Shown here: positions 45,917 to 63,300 of the stretch, piece by piece | How positions within the stretch are numbered: position 1 is the stretch's first letter | Layout: each line of letters opens with the position of its first letter | Assembly: GCA_023055505.1 (NCBI GenBank) | Contig: JALIRH010000003.1 | Location: forward strand, 36,396,842 to 36,460,841 | Origin: Callipepla californica brunnescens | Lineage: Eukaryota; Chordata; Aves; Galliformes; Odontophoridae | Reading direction: 5' to 3' | DNA: 64,000 nt | Translations under genes and position numbers: made by a program | Notes under the pieces: model-generated | What the model was told of the DNA's origin: nothing | Databases searched by the model: none | The model's input: the letters and a program-made list of their open reading frames with translations, nothing else

Positions 45917-48532
45917 TTTATTCATGTTTCTAAACTGCAGCAAAGACTGACACTCCAGACAGAAACTGAAGATAAGTTTTGGAGCAAATGTCGCTCTTTC
46001 TGAATGCTTTACATGTAGTTCAGTGTACAGAGCCTCAGCGGATCCTGCATTGATGTGGGGATTGACTGTCAGCTGACAAGCTTTTCTCCATCTCTGACCT
46101 AAACTATGAATAGTTACTGGACAGTGGGATAAGCCCCATGGGGTAACGCTGCACCAAGCTGTATGGCTACAGAGCCATTACTGAAGTGTAATGTGTACAG
46201 ATGGAACGCTTTGCGTTTTTCAAGGTTTTCTGTTGTTTTGTTTTGTTTTCTTTTTTGTAGCCTACACAGTAAGAATTTTGTAATGGTTTTCTAATTCCTA
46301 TTTATCCTTATTTACTAGGCCGTAGAGGACTGTTTTTTGTTACTTAGATACATCTCCTGTTTCTTAAAAGACTGTGCATTGTGAAAAGAGATTGTAAAAG
46401 GAAATCAGTGCAGAGTACCTTGGCTAATAGATAAATGTGGTGGTTTAAGGTTGAATGTGGCTTCAGAGGCAAAGGAGTAATTTGCTGCTGTTAAGATGGT
46501 TAGGCTTGCCTGTCTTTGCCCTAACTGAACTTTTTCCAGATACCGAAAAAAAAAGAGAAAACAAGTAACTTCTTACATTCCTCTTGAAATGCTGGCTGAC
46601 AATCTGAAAAGATGACAATCAGAGCTGTGCTGGTCCTTGATTTTCTCTGTTAAAGCAGAGCAATAAGCCACAGTAGTGTGTTGCTATGCAAGGCTGGTGT
46701 GTGTCACTGATACACACCAAAGGCGTTTTGCCTTAAAACCACAGCAGTAGTGCAGAGAGCACACAAGACTTTGATGTAGCTTATCCTTTCACTCCCGAAA
46801 ATGTTTATAGCAGAAAGATATGGAAAAATAGGGAAAAACGTATGCAGCTTTCTTCTGTTGTTTGGAATAACAACGTTTTAAAATGTTCTAGTATTTTTCT
46901 AATTTTTTTTAAGGTTCCCTCAACTTACATCAGGAATAGTTTGTAGCTTGCTAGCTTGTGTCTTAATTCTGTTCCATACCTGGGTGTGACAAAATGCCCC
47001 AGGGCAGCTAGACTGAAGGAGAAAGGGCTTTCCCTGCCTTCCAGCCTTAACCTGCAGCCTCTCCCATCTTTGTCGTTGTGCTTGGAACTGTTCTGATCTG
47101 AATGGAGAGTCCAAATCCAACTCCTAATTCATTTTTTTTTTGTAGATGCTTCAGTTGATGGATTCCCAACACTTTAATGGACTTTGGCACAAGACAGAGG
47201 AAGCAGAAATATTCTTAGGGAACCATTTCCAAAGCGCGCAGTTAAAATTCACTGTATTTCAAGGAAGTTTGAGACCTTGAGTGCTAAAGGCAGATAGAAG
47301 AGGGTTTTTTCTCCTCACCTGTTGAAAAAGTGGGAAGAAAAGATTTCCTTTTGTGTGGAAACAGCTGCTTCATGCTGCTGAATGGTGCTGGATGGCTCTA
47401 TGCATCCCTGATATGCCAAGCTGCTTCAACACAACTTAGTTTAAAATACTTTAGTACTGATATAGACTTGAAGAGCAAAGGTAGGGGGAGGCTTTGGAGT
47501 AGCTCCTTTCTCTCCTACAATATTCTTTTGTGTATGTAAAGAGAGATTTTTTTGTTTCCTAGTGTTGTTCAGGTAAGGAATCGGGTGAGCAGATGTCTCC
47601 TAAGCTGTTAGATTATCACAGAATGTTACCAAGTTGTTTTGGGGCTGGCAGCTGCTTGCAGTGACAGTAAACTAGTAATAAGGTCAGTGGCAGCTGCAGG
47701 AGTACGGAGGTGAGCAGGTTTGGGTCCTGAATGTCCCTTTACTTTTCCAGTTGCTCTTAGTGTAACTGCTGTTGCGTTACAAGTATCTAAGTAAATTAAT
47801 TCTCAAGTCTGGCTTCCCTATTAGAGTACACTTAACTTTGCAGAAAAATCTTGGTTGAATCTGCACAGCAGTTTGCTACAGCCATCAGCAGGCAGCGTAT
47901 TTCTGCTCTTCCTACCGTGGTGCATCCTCTCTGCTAGCATGTTTTTCTCAGGTTTATGCAGGGACGTGTCTGATGGCAGCCTGTGCCATTCCTGCACCAG
48001 GGGAGGTCATTCTTTCCCCTTCATGCTGTCAGAGCAGTGTAAAGGAATTTGAAAGGGCAGAATTTGACCCGTAACCTTCCTCCCTGCGTTGGTGAGGTTT
48101 TGGGACAGATTCTTCTCTAAGAGGCACTGTTTTAGTCTCATAGCAGCCTAGGCTTGACAAGGGAAGCAATGTATTTTTTCCCCTCTAACTTCCCCCACCC
48201 AACTAACCAAGTTTCAGTGAAGCCATTGCTGTCTTCCATTCCAGCTGTAGTAATAGAGATACATTCTGATTTTAAGCTTCAGATCTTCAGTTTCAGTAGT
48301 CACCTTTTTATTTTTTTTAAAGGGAGAAAAGAAGCCAGCTCAGTTGCTTGAAAAGCACAAGATGAGAGAGGAAAGGGCTACAGTAAGAAACAAGGCCTGG
48401 CTGATGTCTCTCCCCATGAAGTCTGCTTTGTGCTGCCAAAAAAAAAATATTAGCTATTTATTGTTAACTCGTATTAAAAAGAATGCTGTTAGCCTTTGGA
48501 GTGGACTGCCTGATAACACATGGGGGCCAGAC

Positions 48533-48538
48533 AATAAA
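48533..48538 (+). terminator. PRKD3: Candidate poly(A) signal (AATAAA), PRKD3 proximal
   Basis: AATAAA about 2.6 kb after the PRKD3 stop. Use is not known. Confidence 0.3.
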
Positions 48539-48849
48539 AGCCACAAGCTGGTAGCTGAGGAACCAAATACAAATCAGGCGTGCATTGTAAGTAAACTTTT
48601 TTCACCGAGTAGCAAAAATAGCTGAATTCCTTTATTCCCTTTTTTCTACCTTTACTGCGAACTTTGCCAGCAGTAGGTTATAGCATTTCATATCCTTACC
48701 CCTAGATGAATTAAGTTACGTTCAGTAGTGCTATGATGATGCTAGAAAAAAAGCTCATGTAAAATTTTATAGCCTCAAATGGACACTGTCAAGTACTTTT
48801 ATATTTTTATACATCCAATTGTTTGTAAATATCCTCTGATAAGCTTGAA

Positions 48850-48855
48850 AATAAA
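48850..48855 (+). terminator. PRKD3: Candidate poly(A) signal (AATAAA), PRKD3 distal
   Basis: AATAAA followed within 30-60 bp by T-rich sequence. It is the last plus-strand signal before the NDUFAF7 3' end, about 250 bp away. Confidence 0.4.
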
Positions 48856-49099
48856 ATTTATTTCCCTATCAGACTCGTTCCTTTTATTTACACGAACTCT
48901 GCCTCCTGTAAATGTTTCTTCATACTTTCTCGTTGTGGATTGGTCTGGCATCAGATATATGCTGCTGTGGGAATTCTGTTAGCAGCTGCTTTCTGACAGG
49001 TAATTGCATGCTTCCTATTACTGCTCAGTTCTTACCCTCCTGCATACAACTGCAGAATGTTCAGTGCACAAAAACATAAAATGCACAGGCATTGAATGC

Positions 49100-49119
49100 T
49101 TTATTAAAAATAATTTATT
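49100..49119 (-). terminator. NDUFAF7: Two overlapping-range poly(A) signals for NDUFAF7
   Basis: On the minus strand AATAAA occurs at 49119-49114 and again at 49105-49100, 51 and 65 nt after the stop, with T/GT-rich sequence beyond. This implies a very short 3' UTR. Confidence 0.7.
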
Positions 49120-49169
49120 TAACAAGTTGCCAATTTTGGTACAGTGATTGAAATTGTTTGTACCTGAAC

Positions 49170-54129
<4,960 letters not shown>

Positions 54130-54212
54130 GACCGCCGCCACACCAACGGCCGCCACTCCGCGCCGGATGTACGCACCGCGCCTGCGCCAGGGAGCCGGGT
54201 TCCGGCGGGCTG

Positions 54213-54223
54213 ACATGGCGGCG
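54213..54223 (+). promoter_or_regulatory. YY1-like site over the CEBPZ start codon
   Basis: GACATGGCGGC resembles the YY1 consensus AAnATGGCGGC, which in many TATA-less promoters lies just downstream of the start site. Binding is inferred. Confidence 0.45.
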
Positions 54224-54358
54224 CTGGGAGAGCGGGGCGTGAGGCGGCGGCCCGAGGAGTCGAGCGGCGACGAAGTGGATGGAGACGATGATGATGGTGG
54301 CGGTGGAGATGCCGGCGGGTTCACGCTGGACGAGGTGCTCCGCCTCGGCGGCACCAAG
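54215..54358 (+). CDS. CEBPZ: CEBPZ exon 1
   Basis: Residues 1-48. Acidic/Gly-rich (DEVDGDDDDGGGGDAG), ending FTLDEVLRLGGTK. The intron that follows is only 79 nt. Confidence 0.95.
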
Positions 54359-57300
54359 GTGAGGGGGCTGCGGGAGGGAGCGCGGCGCGTGGGGCCCGCG
54401 TGTAACCCGCGTGTAACCGCCTCGATGCCGCCCGCAGCAAGACTTCCTCATGCTGTGCGCCGTGGACGAGGCGGAGGAGATGGTGGACGGCGGCAAGAAA
54501 GGCGCCATCGACGATCTGAAGGAGGGAGAGCTGGAGGCCTTCATCGGCTCCTTGGGGCTTGGCAAGTATGCGAAGAGCTGCGTGGATGAGGAGGAGGAGG
54601 AGAGTGTGGAGAAGAAGGGCGGCAGAGGGAAAGAGAAGGCCCCGGAGAAGGAGAAAAGCAAGAAGGAGAAAAACAAGAAAGAAAAAAGCAAGGAGATAAG
54701 CAAGAAGGAGATAAGCAAGAAGGAAACGATTTCTCCTTCAGCAGAAGGGAAGAAGGAAAAAAAAGCCAACGAGCAAGTGGGCAGTAGAAAAGACAGCAAG
54801 AAGAAGCTAACTGGGGCCGGTCCGACCCTGCAGTTTGCAGTACAGAAGGAGAGGCTGGAAGAGGTCTTTGCGTTTCGTGCTAGGGAGGCGATCCTGATCA
54901 AACCTGGTGGTAAGTGGTACGACCTCGAGTACACCGGTGAGACTTCTGCTGAGCCGCAGGATGCAGCCCTCCTGTCCCAGTACAAGGCCTTGGCCCAGCA
55001 GCTGTACCAGCACGAGACAGAGCTATACAAGAGCAAGACAGAGTATCAGAAGGGAGCTTCGTCAGCGTGGATGAAAACCGTTGTGTCGTCAGGCACCCTC
55101 GCTGACAGGATGGCAGCCATGACCCTCCTCATTCAGGACAGCGCTGTCCACAATCTTCACTTTGTTGAGAACTTGGTGAACCTCGTGAAGAAGAAGGGCA
55201 GCAGGCAGCAGAGCCTCATGGCTCTGGATACTTTCAGGGAGCTTCTCCTTTCTGATCTCTTACCAGATACTCGCAAGCTGTGGTCTTTCTCGCAGCGTCC
55301 ATTTAACAACATAGAGAAAATGTCGAGCGGCAACAGAGATTCAAGGGACAGACGGCTGATACTGTGGTACTTTGAGCACAAGCTGAAGTTGCAGGTGGCA
55401 GAGTTTGTGCAGACCTTGGAAATACTGAGCCACGATTCCCTGACAGCAACAAAAACCCGAGCACTGGCAGCTGCCCACGAGCTTCTCTGCAACAAGCCTG
55501 AGCAGGAGAAGTTACTGCTTGTTCAGCTGGTAAATAAACTGGGGGACCCTCAGAACAAAATAGCCACCAAAGCCTCTTATCTTCTAGAGACTCTCCTTCA
55601 CAGGCATCCAAATATGAAAGGAGTGGTGTGCAGTGAGGTGGAGAGACTTTTGTACCGCACGAACATCAGTGCAAAAACTCAGTATTACGCCATGTGCTTT
55701 TTAAACCAGCTAGTCCTCAGTCATGAAGAAACTCCGTTGGCCAACAAGCTGATAACTTTGTATTTCTCCTTTTTTCGGAACTGCATTAAGAAGAAAGACG
55801 TTGACTCCAAAATGCTCAGCGCTCTTCTGAGTGGGGTAAACAGAGCTTACCCTTACGCTGAGATCGGTGATGAGAAAGTGAAAGAGCAAATGAACACCTT
55901 GTTTAAAGTTCTGCACCTTGTGAACTTCAGCACCAGTGTCCAGGCCCTGATGTTACTGTTTCAGGTTATGGACTCCCAGCAGACCGTATCTGATAGGTAC
56001 TACGCAGCGCTCTATAAGTAAGTGACAGGTTTGGATCTTTGGTAAGAGTTTAATTGCTGTAAAGTTTTTCAAGCTTTGTGTCCCACTGGATCAACATTTC
56101 TGATGTTTGCTATGAGCTAGAAAAAAAACACAATTTTTTTTTAACTTAACTTGGGGATAAAGGACAGTGGGAGGTTGAACGTGACTTTGCACTGTTTTCT
56201 GGCAGTGTGTTTTAATTCCAGATACACTTTTACACTATTTGATGATTGCTTATTCTGAAATCACTTTTACAGACGGCGTGTTTCAGTGATGTAATAGCCT
56301 CAAATCCTGTCCTCTCTTTTTCATAAGGGAGGAAAACCCTATGTCCACAAAATCCCTGCATAACTTGATTTGTAGAGTTGGGAAGGTTCTAAAAGGATCT
56401 CCTTTTTGATCCCAGCTGATTATTGAGGCACTTGGTAGGATCCTTACACGCTTCTGTTTAGTTGATGCTGATTTTATGAAGGGAACTTGGCCTCCCCCAG
56501 ACCACGCAGTGTATTTGGAGGCCTTCCTGTACCAGATTGGCTCGGAAGGAAAGTGAGTAGAAAGTGGACTTGCCAACACAGATATCTGGCCGGATTGTGA
56601 ATATTTCTGTCTGAAAAGCATGGATGGGAGTTTTTGATAGCAGTTATTCTCTGATGTACATTCTGACAATTAATGTTCTTTTCTCCTTTGTTTTCTACAG
56701 GAAGCTCCTGGATCCAGGTTTAGCAACCTGCTCAAAGCCATCCATGTTTCTTAATCTTGTCTATAAATCTCTGAAGGCAGATGTGGTGTTACGGCGAGTG
56801 AAGGCCTTCGTGAAGAGGTTGCTTCAGGTCACAAGCGGACAGACACCGCCCTTTGTGTGTGGAACCCTGTACCTCCTGTCTGAGCTTCTGAAAGTAAAAC
56901 CAGGGCTCAGGGTCCAGTTACAGGATCACGTGGTATGACTTCTTTATCCCATAGGATAAAGATTCTTCAGAAATATGTGGATTTTTCTAACAGTTTGCAA
57001 TAAAACTGAAAAAGAAAAGCTGTTCACAAACATATTTTCTTTGTTGTTTAGGAGTCTGATGAAGAAGAGTGTTTTAAGGATCAAGAGGAGGCTGAAGAGA
57101 ACGAGGAAACATTTGTGGATGCAGACAAAGAAGCAGAAAGGGAAGAGAGGAGCACAACAGAAAATTCTAAGACAAATAGTCTGAGTTCAGCTGCCTCATG
57201 GGTGCATCATGTGAACATGGGAGGTAAATAGGCAAGAAAACATAATGCATTCAAGTCCTAATATTTAGTGACAGTGACATGTTGATCAAGACTGGTAAAA

Positions 57301-60300
57301 TTAATTAGAACATAATCCTAGTTTTTCAAATTGAAGTTTGATTCAAAGCAGTCAGAATCATTTTTCTTCCTCTGTCTGTTAGCTCAGCTATAATGAAGAG
57401 GCTGTGCTCATCTTCCAGCTGTTTTCTCTAGTAGGTTAGTGCATTTGTGCCTATGTAATAAGCAAATTGGATTTTTTTCTTACAACCTGAAAGACATTGA
57501 AAGTAATGTGGCCATTGTCAGGATGTGTGTAGGTGAGTGTTCAGTTGAACCTTGCTGGAACAGCTTGTCTAGCTCTGGGCCTGCTTCTAGCAGTGCTCTT
57601 TTCTGATGACCTTTTCATACAGTCATAGAATCATCAGTCTGGAAAAGATGTTCAAGGTCATCGAGTTCCAGCCATCCATCTGAACCTACCAACACTAAGC
57701 CATATAATGCAGTGCCACATCCACACGTCTCTTAAAGACCCCTGGGGATGGGGACTCCCCCACCTCTGGGCAGCCTGTTCCAGTGCATGACCGCCCTCTG
57801 AAGTTGTTTCTGATGTCCAGTCTAAACCTCTGACACAATGCAAGGCCATTCCCCCACGTGCCATCACTTTTCACCCGAGAAAAGAGATCAGTGTCCCCCT
57901 ACCTGCAGACTGCTTTCAGGCAGCGGTGAGGTCTCCCTTCAACCTCTTCTTCCCCAGACTCAACAGCCCCAGTTCCTTCAGCCACTTCTTGTAACACTTA
58001 CTTTCTTAGTCCCTTCACCATCCTTGTTGCTCTTCTCTCAAACTCTTGTGCAACTCAGTATCTCGCTAGTGAGATCCCAAAACTGATCACAGTATTCAAG
58101 GTGTAGTCTCACCAGTGCTGTGTATTAGCAGTGCTTCTCTTCTGGAACAGAGCAAGGCTTTTCAAGGGCTTCCCTGGAAGCAGGTAGGAACTCACCTGTA
58201 CCACCTGATCATGCCATGGGCTCCTGGATGTAATCCATTTCTGCTGCCTTATGAATCTGTGACCTGTCTAGCAAAGAATGATAGCATTGCTGTCACGGTG
58301 AAATGAAAATAATGCTCTCTTAAATTTGCCTGAGGAAATGTAGAAGGGTTTTTCTCTCTTCTGTTCCCCAGGGAGAAAGAATGGGGTTTCCTACGATCCT
58401 TTGCACCGAAGTCCTTTGTACTGTGGTGCTGAAAGTACAAGCCTTTGGGAACTGAAGAAGGTAAAGCATTCTTGTATTACTGCATACTGTGTTTCTTAGT
58501 GTGGTCCTTGTATCAGGAAAAGAAAATGAACTTGCTTCTTTCTGGAGCAGCTACCTCATGGTGTGACAGAAAGGTTAAAGGACGTATTGTTCTGCTGTAA
58601 GCCTGTGTGTGCTGTATTCAGTGCTGTTATTCCAAAGTAGAAGTAGTAATTTTTAAGTGGAGAGTTGATCTATGATCTTTTTTAGGCTTTTGAACCCTTA
58701 CTTTTATTAAAAAAGCCTTCTAATGTTTAATTAAATGAGATTATAGTTGAGGATACGTTTGGTTAATGCTAACATTAGATAAGAATTTGACATTCCTTAG
58801 TTGTTCAAGAGCAGAGCTCTAAAACATGCTTGTGTGTTATTTGGTGAGTTACAGAGTGGTGTTAAAATACAGAGTTGTCAGAAGTCTGTAACAACGTGAG
58901 AAACGATGGCATTTATTTCTGAAATAGAAATAAACAAATGGTTTGTGTTTTTCAGCTTTCTGAACATTTTCATCCATCTGTGGCTCTCTTTGCAAAAACA
59001 ATTCTAGAAGTAAGTGCTTTTACCTGTCTGCAGCTTTGGTCTGTGTTTTTTATGTTAGCTGTCTTTTGCCATTAAAAAAACGTAAATGATAAAACTTGGT
59101 TGCACTCCCCAGGTTGCCAGAAGTTCTGCAATGCTGCGAGTAACACAGACTCAAATACAAAGCTTTCCATTGAGTTAGTGTTTTATATCCACGAGACTGA
59201 ACACAAGAGTAAATAACTTGGTTGGAAAGTGCGTATTAGATAATCCTTAGAGTTATCTTGGATGTCTGCATAGAGTGTTTTATTTTTTTGATGTGAGAGG
59301 CTCTGTTTTTGAAGCAGAACTGTTTAGTTTTATCACGCACGAGAGCCTACTTACAGTTTTTATTTTCTTTTGAATATATGGTATTCAGGTTGCACTGGCA
59401 ACTTCATGGTCGCAGACTATGAATCTCTGACAATAAAAATGTTTATCTTTTAGCACAGTGCACTGCAAGGCAGTTCACCACTGAAACAAAGTGAGGGAGC
59501 TGCTTTTTTGAAGAAGATATCGCAATTCCAAGAATGAAAGTGTGTGAAGGAGTGTGTTAACTTGTCAGGCTTAAATGATGGGATATCCCTGAGCCTTTCA
59601 GATTGTGGTTTAATGTTCTCAGACCATTTGAGCCCTCTAACTATATGTTGCTGTCTTCTGAAGATGAAGAACACAAAGACATTTTCTTCTTCCAGGGAAA
59701 TCCCATTCAGTACTCCGGTGACCCTTTGCAGGATTTCACGTTAATGAGATTCTTGGATCGCTTTGTGTACAGAAATCCCAAAGTCCACAAAGGAAAAGGT
59801 GCGAACTTCTTTGTGTTTAGTCTTCATTGCTGATAGTGAAACTCCAGCAGACTGTGTACCATTTATGCTTGTCAAATATTTGGAGTGCATGTGGTGCACT
59901 AGAGGAGCACCATCAGTCTGCAGGGCTGTGTGAGAGAATGTCTAACTTAGAACCAGCTGCTAGCCACATGTTGCTGCCTCATGACCAGAGTTTTGGTAAC
60001 TGCCAAACTAGCAGGAATAAGTGTAGAGGAGTGTAAGGACTGAGCATGGAGTGACTGAGGTTGGAAATCATCTGTTGAGATCACTTAGTCCAGCTCCCCT
60101 GCTTGACTTGGAGTGAACAGAGGGAAAGGATCCCTTGCCTTGGCCTGCTGCTAACACTCCTAATACAGTCCAGGTTAACGCTGATCATCTTCGTGGCAAT
60201 GGCACACCAATGGTTCTTGGTGAACGTGTGTCCTTTTCTGGGCCTTTTCTGCCAAGCTGCTTTCCAGCTGGGTGACCCTCTGCATATATATTAGCTCCCG

Positions 60301-63300
60301 CAGTTCTCTTTGTTGAACTGCACGTTTTTGCAGCCTGTCAGGGTCCCTCTGGTATGTCAGCCATTCCTCCCAGCTTTGTATCAATTCTGATAAAGTAATT
60401 GGTTTCTGATTTATGTTCTGCTACAGAGAACACCAGCAGTGTGGTAATGCAGCGGAAGAAGAAGCAGTTTATGATGGATACACGAAAGCTGGCAGGTAGG
60501 CTGGCCCCTTTTCTTTTAAGATTATGATTAAGAAACTGTAACTTTAATGTTTAAAAAAATATATCTTGGCTGATTGTTGTGAACATCCATCGTCTGTGCT
60601 GTTCCTGTTGTCTCAGCCACTGTCCATTTGAGAAGAAAAACGATTTATCTTCTGCTATACTTCTGCTTAGCTTTACACATCAAATCATTTTTAAAACCTG
60701 TTTTCTCTATATTTTCTCTCTAGTTGTCAATTATTTTCTGATCGTAATTCCTTTCTCTTAGGCAGTGTGTCATCTACCTCATACCTTCTCCTTAACCATT
60801 AGGAAATGTATAACAGCAAAGGACAGGGTGCCTAAAAGCAGCACGCCTTTCTGTCTAAGTGCTATTTTTGCTGTCACCTGCATGTATTTTCTATATTTTT
60901 TGGTGCTTAAATTACTGTTTTATTTCGTGCATCTCATACAAGGTGATACACTCACTGGGTAGAGAGTTAAATTTGCAGTTGTGTATAAAAAGGTTAGAGC
61001 ATTGTTACGAATTGGCTTGTAGCTGGCAGCGTGACACCTTGGGGGGATGGGAAATGCTGCTAAAAAACACAAACAGCTTTAGAGTTTCTTCTGGCTAATG
61101 TTCTAGTTAGAAGAGCAATCTGTTAGGATAGTAACTTCAGAGGTACATATGTTTACAAAAGGCTCACATGACATGCCATTTTTGTCTGGTATCCTAGGTT
61201 GTTTTTTTTGCATTATGAAACTCCTAGAAATATACTTAAAGTTATATAAAAATCTTTAAAATGTAAGCTGCTCTGGTACTAGTTAATGCAGTAGTAGTAT
61301 GCCATTAATGTTTTTGTTGTGAAATTGTCATATAACTACATTCATTCTGCTTAATATAATTGAAAAGTGTTTTATAATCTCAGAAAATGGATTTATGTAA
61401 CAATGGAAATCGTACTAAGCTCTTTCCTTAGATTATGTGGATTACTTTGAACAATGCCACAGCTGTGGCTGTTAGGATTTGTGTACAGCATCTCTTGTAG
61501 TCTTACTAGGGTAGGAGGCTACCTGCCTACAGAAACAAGCTGGGTTTTGTCCTCTCCCACTCTTTACAGTCATTAAGGGCAAGGTTTGGTGGTAAGAACC
61601 AGTAGTTAAAATTAGGGTAAAACTTCAGACTCGTTCCGTGAGGACAGAAGAGGCACCAGAATCTGTGCTGGAGCCTCTGACGTTCCCACGTTACTTCCTG
61701 TAACTTCAGATCTGCTGGGTTAAGCAGGAGCTTTGCTAATACAGATCAACTGATGTGCCCTTAATGATGCGTGTTTTCTCTGGCTATGAAAGCTTCAAGA
61801 ATTCTTACCTATAATGCATTTTGTTATTGCGTTACTTAGTTTATTCTTACTTGAAGAAGCAAACTGAACACTTACCACAGGTTGAGGAAGTTTTTTTTAC
61901 CAGTAAAATGTCCAATGCAGTATTTATATATTGTAGTCAGGTTTTGCTGAGGAATAAAGAACTGAGATTGCAAATCCTCTGGTACCTTCTACTGTTCATT
62001 TGAACAGTCCTTTTGTATGCTGATTTCTTTTTGGAAACTTGAACCCTTATAGTTTAAGAAATATTACCATGTACGTGGACTGGGATAAGCAGTAGCACTT
62101 TCTTCTGAGGTGAGGAAGGGAAGTGGAAGATACGAGAGGGAAAGCTTCCTCACAGGGACAGTCGTTGATACCCTAGTTGATCTGTTGCAGCAGCTGTCAT
62201 ATTTTGCCCCATTTCCTCAGAAATGGATGCAGAGTGGGGCTGGATCCATTCTTCAGCATGCTGAGCTGTCTTCTGATACACAGCTCTCCTTTCAGCTTCA
62301 TTGCTCCGTACTGCCAGGGGTGCTGGACAGAAGTGGTTCTACTGTTCAGTGGATGAAAGCTAGCTCACGTTATTTCCTACCTTTCTTTTTAAAGTGTTAT
62401 TTTAAAAAATGAGTATCCCTGGGGTAGGTGACTGCAAAACCTCACTTGTTAGTGTGTAAATGAGAACCTGGATGAGTTTTTGCAAGGGGCCTGCTCACAT
62501 CTAGGGATCAGCATATGCAAAGAACTGTTGGTTTGAAGAGGTTTTGTGATGAACTCACTTTATGTAACAGATGGCACTGAGCATTGGTGTAGTTCTGTCT
62601 GTAATGCTGCTTAACCTTTCAGAAGAATAGCAGTAATTTCAACTTGAAGTAAAATCAGTTCTTTTTGGCTTTTGCAGTCAACAGTAAGGAATTCCTTGCC
62701 AGAGATGAAAGCAAAATCCCAGTGGATGAACTGTTTTTTCACAGGTAATGAGATATTTCTGAACATTCATTTTAAGAGTTTTATTAACGTCATGTTTTTT
62801 GAGGGTGTTGCATTTAATTGGTACTTGCTAGTGTTTCAAGTGCTTGCAAATAACGATTAATTTGATTGACTTGTGATGGCAGATTCCTTAGAACATAATT
62901 TCAGAATTTATCAAAAGGAAAGAATGGCAGAATGAAAGCACTCGGTGTAATTCTTAAGTTTCAGAAGTATCAGAAGTACATTTAATATAACTTAATTGAT
63001 AGATTGTTTTATTTTTTCAGTCAAGTTAAACTTGTCACTTTCTTCCTTATCTGCATACAGCAGAGCTGCACATCTTTCTTTTGGCCTTTTATAAATTCGC
63101 TGTGTTCAAGATGATTTATAGCAAATGTAACTGAGAAATGTTATTGTTTTAAATCTTACAGTAGTGACTTACACTTTGAAAAAGAAAGAAAATACAAATC
63201 TGTGTTCTGGGATGTGTTTGAAACAGATGACTTGCTCTTTTCATCTGCGGAAATACACAATTGAATCAATGTGCTGAGTTGTTTTTTAGACTTTTTTTTT

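Larger units (their letters stand above)
45917..48872 (+). other. PRKD3: PRKD3 3' UTR (probable extent)
   Basis: Repeat-poor sequence after the stop, with candidate AATAAA signals at 48533-48538 and 48850-48855. No CR1 copy interrupts it, unlike most introns of this gene, which fits a retained 3' UTR. The exact end is not determinable here. Confidence 0.5.
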
